From Rattus norvegicus (lineage: Eukaryota; Chordata; Mammalia; Rodentia; Muridae): a stretch of 64,000 nucleotides of DNA. The translations under genes and the position numbers were made by a program. The DNA lies in NCBI RefSeq assembly GCF_036323735.1, contig NC_086026.1:51932539-51996538 (forward strand). Reading direction: 5' to 3'. The notes beneath the pieces were generated by a model that made no database searches, was not told the DNA's origin, and saw only the letters and a list, made by a program, of their open reading frames with translations. Within the stretch, counting starts at the first letter, position 1, and each line of letters opens with the position of its first letter. Shown here in pieces: positions 59,222 through 64,000 of this stretch.

Positions 59222-59585
59222 AGGTGCTGGGGAAATGATTCAGTCAATGAAGTGCCTACTGCACATGAGGACCTGAGTCCAATCTTCTAGAAGCTGTGTT
59301 AAAAAAAAAAAAAGAAGTCAGCCATGAAAGCATGCACCTGTAGTCCCAGCACCAGGGAGGTGGTGGCAGGCAGATCCCCGAAGCTTGCTAGCTGGCCAGT
59401 CTAGTTTAATCAGCAAGTTCCTGGTTCAGTAAGAGACACCCCACCCCATCCCCAAAGAGCAAGGTGGAAAGTGATTGAGAAAAACACCCAACACTGACTT
59501 CTGGATTACAAGCATGTACACACATATGCATGCCCATACCTCCCACATACTTACATACATACACATGTACATATGTACATACATT
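59222..59585 (+). mobile_element. B3 SINE
   Basis: Starts gtgctggggaaatgattcag, has gcacatgaggacctgagtcc, an internal A-run, agcatgcacctgtagtccca, aggtggtggcaggcagatcc, and ends with a CATACA-type tail. It is long for B3 because of the A-run and tail. Confidence 0.7.
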
Positions 59586-59731
59586 TTTTTAAAACTTGAA
59601 GACTAAGATGTGTTGGTAAGGAAGTGGAGAAAATAGAATGCTTGCATAAGTGTTCTGCTGGGAGAAATGTAAAATGGTACAAGTAATATAAAAAATGTAT
59701 CAAATTCCCTCAAAAAATAAAATCCAATTGC

Positions 59732-60095
59732 CATATTTGAGAGTTAGAGTTAATTGTCAACTTGGCAGAATCTAGAGTCACCTGGAAGATGGTGGGCCTT
59801 TGGGTACACTGTAGGGGATTATTATTTGATTGTATAAGTTGAGGTGGGAAGAGCTGCCCACTGTGGGTGGCACCATTCCCTAGGCTGTATCCTGGACTGT
59901 GCAAACTGGAAAGTGGGAGGTGAACAGTAGTATGCATCCATTGCTCTGTATCCCTGATTGTGTATGTGATGTGAGAAGCAGTTTTAATTCCTGCTGCCTT
60001 GACTTCCCTGACACGGTGGACTGTGAGATACTTGAAACATAAACCAGGATAAACCTTTCTCCCAAATGCTTTTGTCAGAGTAATTTAACATAAAA
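59732..60095 (+). mobile_element. MaLR-like solo LTR
   Basis: Motifs in order: gttaattgtcaacttggcag, aatctagagtcacctggaag, ccactgtgggtggcaccatt, ggctgtatcctggac, tgtgatgtgagaagcagttt and aaacataaaccaggataaac, with a cttttgtcagagtaatttaa end. Confidence 0.6.
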
Positions 60096-60234
60096 ACAGG
60101 GGATAAAACTGAGATACCATATGTCCTAGCATATTTTAGAGTCTATTTCCATTGAAAGCAGTGTCTCAAACTGATACTTGGGCATCCATGTTTACCTATG
60201 CCTCTTTACTAGAGAAAGAGTCAGCTCTCATGCC

Positions 60235-60607
60235 CACCGCGGATGAATGGATAAAAGGTATATTCAAACAATGAAATGTTACTCTGCCTTACAGAGGAAG
60301 AAAAGTCTGATATGCTAAGAAAAAGGTAAGTCTTGAGGTCAATGTGCTAAGTGAAATAAGCCAGTCTCAAGATGACAAACATTGTGTGTCCCACTTAGAT
60401 GAGGTACGTAGAGCACTTGAATTCTGGAGACAGAAAGCATGATGGTGGTTGTCACAGGCTTGGGAAATGGCAAGTCACTCTGCAATAATAAATATTTTCA
60501 GTTTTGCAAGATAAAGCAGGTTCGGAAGACATATGGTGGCGATGGTATAGCACAAAGCCCTGAAGGTCTTCATCCCTGCTGAACCATACACTTAAAAATG
60601 AGTAAAC
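60235..60607 (+). mobile_element. Old L1 3' end remnant
   Basis: Contains aacaatgaaatgttactctg, aatgtgctaagtgaaataag, ccagtctcaagatgacaaac and gaaccatacacttaaaaatg, the order of mammal-wide L1 3' sequence. It abuts the B3 element at 60605. Confidence 0.7.
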
Positions 60608-60883
60608 TGGGAACTGCAGGGAGGGCTTAGTTGGTAAAGTGCTGGCTTTGCAGGCATGAGGACAAGAACTCAACCCCTAAAATCCAAGGTTAAAAAACCT
60701 GGGTGTAGTGGCACACAATTGAAATTACTGGTTGGGTAGAGACAGGCAGCTCTCTGGGGCTCACTGGCTATTAAGCCTAGCTTAATGGGTGAGCTACAGG
60801 CTAATGACATACCTTATCTCAAAAGAGCATGGATTGTGTTCCTGAAGGTAACATCCAAGGTTATCATCAGACATCTACACATG

Positions 60884-60922
<39 letters not shown>

Positions 60923-60960
60923 GCGCGCGCACGTGCGTGCGCATTCACACACAAACATAT
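60605..60960 (+). mobile_element. B3 SINE with CA/CG tail
   Basis: Has gggagggcttagttggtaaa, gtgctggctttgcaggcatg, then aaaacctgggtgtagtggca and gagacaggcagctctctggg. Its tail is the CA/CG alternating tract at 60884-60947. Confidence 0.7.
60884..60947 (+). repeat. CA and CG alternating purine-pyrimidine tract
   Basis: (CA)n with one AAACA break, then acgcgcgcgcacgtgcgtgc. The CG-containing alternation is unusual in CpG-depleted intron DNA and is a strong Z-DNA-prone sequence. Confidence 0.9.
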
Positions 60961-61079
60961 GTTCACACACGGCTCATTCTCAAAAGATCAAATTTTATCA
61001 AAATTAAGGATGAAATTTAAAGGAATAAATGAAAATATTTAAAAACGATTAAATGCTTAAGGTGGCAATTTTTATGCTG

Positions 61080-61260
61080 TGCATATTTTATCACAGGTGC
61101 TTTATAGTTTGCAGAGTACTTCACAGAACTTACCTCATTTGCATATTTACATAATCCACAATGCAGAGGTAAAAAAATCGGTATCATTACTAGTTTTGTA
61201 GATCAGAAACTCAGGAAGCCTAAATCAACCCAGGGGTACACAGAGGCTAGGATCAGATTA
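61080..61260 (-). mobile_element. MIR-like remnant
   Basis: Text such as gcttatagttt-like ggtgctttatagtttgcag, then cttacctcatttgcatattt and agatcagaaactcaggaagc, suggests reversed MIR3. Tentative. Confidence 0.4.
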
Positions 61261-62539
61261 AAAATAGAAGCCAAGTCCTTTGCTGCATCAATGCTCAGCC
61301 CAGATCACAACACGGGGTTCTACAGAGTAGACCACCTTTTATGTGCTAAGGAAGATGCTAGCTAGCCTGCCTGGAGAAAGAAAAGACATAGCAGTGTGAT
61401 GACACAGTTGAGGGGGATTCCCATCTCATGCCCTGGGGAAGAAGGAAAGCTAACGTCTGCCTTTTGTGGTGGGGATTATTTTACAGATGTAGGGTGGGTA
61501 GACCCCCTGAGTCATCTAACCGGTTTTACAAACAAAACAAAACATCACTCTCTCCATCGGTGTGGTTTCTGGTGGGAGATGCAGCCAGGCCTTTGAGTGG
61601 TATGAATACCACCAACATGTGGCACTTGGGTCTCTAGGCCTAAGCTACCACTCAGTTGACTGCTTGACCAGCTCCCTGTCTTCCTCCCCATCATTCCTGT
61701 CAGGAAAGTTGCAATGGAAAGGAGACACTGTCCAGCAAAGCCCTCCTCTCCAGGGACTCAGAAGGCAGCTGTACATTGACTTAGATCTGGCCAGGTGGAG
61801 CTGTCTGAGGTTCTTGAGTTTGAGGGTGTGGCCTATAGGAGCTTTCCTTTCCCTTTGCCTGGCCTCCTACCTCACAAGGAAGGCCTATGTACCACCAGCC
61901 GATCCTTCTTTTGGGTCTCTGAATTAACACCTCTGTGGGATGTCTCATGGGACAGAGAAGAACTCTATCAGGGCAATTACTCCTTTCTCAAGGCCCTGCC
62001 CTTCCTTCATCGTTGTCTGAAGGCATGGTGTGGGTCTTCCATCAATCCAGCACTCACCATTCCCTGAGTAGTAAAGGTGAGTCACATATAGCCCAGGGCA
62101 GGCCTCTCCCAAGGGACTACTGTCCAGTGTCTCCAGGGCACCTTGGGTAAAGATATACTGAAGATGTAGTACATTCAAGAGTCTATAAGGAGCCCATTCC
62201 CTCGTGACCATTTGGATCATATGGCATCTTACATCACCGCTTCTAGATCAGCTTTTTCTCCATTCCTGCATCCCTAGAGTCTGGTGCCTGGGCTGACTGA
62301 GCCAACAAAGGCATCTGCAGCCTTCCCTTGCTTTAAGAATGTAGAGGGAACTGAGGTCCCACTGATTTAAAGCAAAGGCTCATCGGGCCCCTGTGAAATG
62401 AACTTGGCTGCGAATGTGACTCCAGCCCCCGAGTCTCCATCAAAATCCGTCACTTAGTGGCCGTCCTGTCTTAGCATCCAGAACTGGTTAAGTCTACCAA
62501 GTGTTAACCCCACCACCCCCTCCATGAATCTGACAGCAA

Positions 62540-62745
62540 TGAGGTCGACTTTCTCTTTATTTATCATTAAAGCTGGCAGTTCCAAAAGGTAATTTAGTGT
62601 TTGGAAAGACCAATGTTTAAAACTTTATGTCAGGGGATGCATTGCCAAATGCGTCCTAATAACGGCATCATTAAATAGAGACTAAAGTCTTTATTTAAAT
62701 TCACTTTCATCTCATCCCTGTCTATAAAACGTAGGGATATATACA
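62540..62745. promoter_or_regulatory. Candidate conserved noncoding element
   Basis: A unique AT-rich stretch without SINE, L1 or simple-repeat text, with ATTTATCATTAAAG, CATCATTAAATAG and TTTATTTAAATTC motifs of the homeodomain or MEF2 kind. This is only a textual impression of a conserved enhancer; comparison with other mammals is needed. Confidence 0.3.
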
Positions 62746-63559
62746 GAGTGGGTCTTTAATCCTCACAACAAATTTCTCTGCTCTTATATCTTCTTTAGTT
62801 GTCTTGGTGACTCCGGAAGTTCACTGGGTGCCTAAGCCTGCCTGGCTCCGACATATCTTAACCCTGGCACATTACTCAGTCTTCACAGCCATGTGCCAAA
62901 GCTGTTCTATGTAGCAGGACGAAGAGCACGCAAAGTGGATGTCCTCGTGGTCCCTGCCCATGGGGGGGGGTGCTGCCAGATTTGGATGGAAAGGAGAGAA
63001 ATTTTGGTCACGTACCGCATATGACACCCAGGTCTACAACAGACAACCATCCAAGGGAGATGTATAAGATTATAAAAACAGAGAAAATTTCCCATTGCCT
63101 AGTAATGTCATGGCCCTCGTGACATCATGGCACACCACATTGATCATATGAGTGTGGTGATGCGGGAGGCCAGCAAACTAGTTCGTGTTCTGCCACAGAT
63201 AAGAAAGTACAGCGTATACAGCTCTATAATGTGCCTAAGAGAGGATGTGCTAATGAATGGCTGTGCTGCTAGCTTACATAATTACTACGCTGTGCTTTGT
63301 ATAATTATTCTACGGGGCTTGCATCTACTCGTGCTGGGAAGAATGTTTACTGAGCAGTGTGCCAAGTGGCACTGGAAGCAACCCCATACATTTGGTGTTT
63401 ACCATGTCTCCTGACTGCAGTGTTTTCCTTCGTGTTTGACTTAATCGTATGTTGTTTTGTTCACCGTGGCCCTAGGAGCAACAGACTACATTAGTAATAT
63501 ATACACACCATATGGCCTACCAATGTATATGTACGTATGCATGCATTTATATATAGCCT

Positions 63560-63690
63560 TAATGGCATAAGTGGTGTGAGGTGCTACACACCAGTAATCC
63601 CAGTATTGGAGAGCTTATGGCAGGAGAGTTTCAAGTTCAGTACCAGACTGAGCGACACAGTAAGATCCTGTCTCAGACGTAAACAAAATG
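63560..63690 (+). mobile_element. B1 SINE, diverged
   Basis: Contains gctacacaccagtaatccca, gtattggagagcttatggca, gagtttcaagttcagtacca and cacagtaagatcctgtctca, in B1 order. Confidence 0.7.
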
Positions 63691-63816
63691 ATAACAGCAA
63701 GAAATAAAAGGGGGGCAGACAGAGTACAGCTAACTTGTGGGGCATCTTAAAACTGCCTAAGGTTTCAGGTTTTATCCCTGACGATGCAAAAGTAAGTAAA
63801 TAATTTAAGTAGCAAG

Positions 63817-63875
<59 letters not shown>

Positions 63876-63888
63876 GTCTCTGTCTCTG

Positions 63889-63926
<38 letters not shown>
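63817..63926 (+). repeat. (CT)n, (CTGT)n and (CA)n compound array
   Basis: (CT)n from 63817 to 63866, CTCTGT variants to about 63898, then (CA)n to 63926. Confidence 0.95.
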
Positions 63927-63929
<3 letters not shown>

Positions 63930-64000
63930 ACATAAGTATGTTTTATGATGCTAGCACAAGATCACCCAGCAATGCAGGTCCCAGAATGTATGTTCATCAC

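Larger units (their letters stand above)
40087..64000 (-). other. Grik4: Grik4 large 5' intron, partial (at least 23.9 kb)
   Basis: Everything above 40086 is intron sequence upstream of the first amino-terminal-domain exon in the window. No signal-peptide exon or 5' UTR exon was recognised on the minus strand. It carries L1 remnants, MIR/L2 pieces, MaLR-like LTRs, B3/B1 SINEs and several arrays, listed separately. I recognise nothing in 41370-42940, 44315-45400, 50270-51530, 52340-55230, 56020-57150, 57270-58250, 58550-59215 and 61270-62520. Confidence 0.8.

Noticed and set aside
40087..64000. Search for the Grik4 signal-peptide exon or promoter
   Set aside because: No minus-strand text matching a GluK4-like signal peptide, and no CpG-rich promoter-like region, was found; it should lie beyond the window.
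1..64000. CRISPR arrays, operons or phage-like systems
   Set aside because: The repeats are microsatellites and SINEs without spacer structure, and gene content is a spliced mammalian gene.

Overview
The window is mammalian nuclear DNA, almost certainly rat (Rattus norvegicus). It contains a near-consensus, full-length ID (BC1-derived) SINE with intact target-site duplications, many rodent B1/B3/B4 SINEs, rodent-type MaLR-like LTRs and long CA/TG and CT/GA microsatellites. There is no prokaryotic or viral gene content. Most open reading frames are chance frames through introns or microsatellites.

The only gene I can support is Grik4, the kainate receptor subunit GluK4 (KA1), transcribed on the minus strand. 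Five consecutive coding exons are present, in gene order (high to low coordinate): 40086-39922, 26823-26726, 22704-22539, 11538-11360 and 6835-6782. Each has AG/GT boundaries, and the reading phases join without a gap (1-1, 1-0, 0-1, 1-0, 0-0). Together they encode about 220 residues of the extracellular amino-terminal domain, the bilobed domain that directs subunit assembly. The signal-peptide exon lies upstream (above 64000). The rest of the amino-terminal domain, the ligand-binding domain and the channel lie downstream (below 1).

Layout: 1-6781 is the start of the next intron, with an old L1 end, a 0.7-kb CA/CTCACA array and two LTR fragments. The intron at 6836-11359 carries a 0.6-kb TG/TC array. 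The 11.0-kb intron at 11539-22538 holds the young ID element and several B4/B1 SINEs. The 4.0-kb intron at 22705-26725 is mostly unique sequence with a G-rich block. The 13.1-kb intron at 26824-39921 has many microsatellites. The last 24 kb (40087-64000) is part of a large 5' intron with old L1, MIR, L2, LTR and B3 remnants and a second CTCACA array.

The most interesting structure is the placement of long complementary CA and TG arrays on opposite sides of the two symmetric (in-frame skippable) exons, 6835-6782 and 40086-39922. In the pre-mRNA these become UG-rich and CA-rich tracts that could pair across the exon. I found no undescribed protein system. Other observations worth checking are two unusual GTACGT donor sites, a strong antisense orientation bias of L1/LTR remnants, a SINE split by an LTR, and several AT-rich unique blocks that look like conserved noncoding elements.
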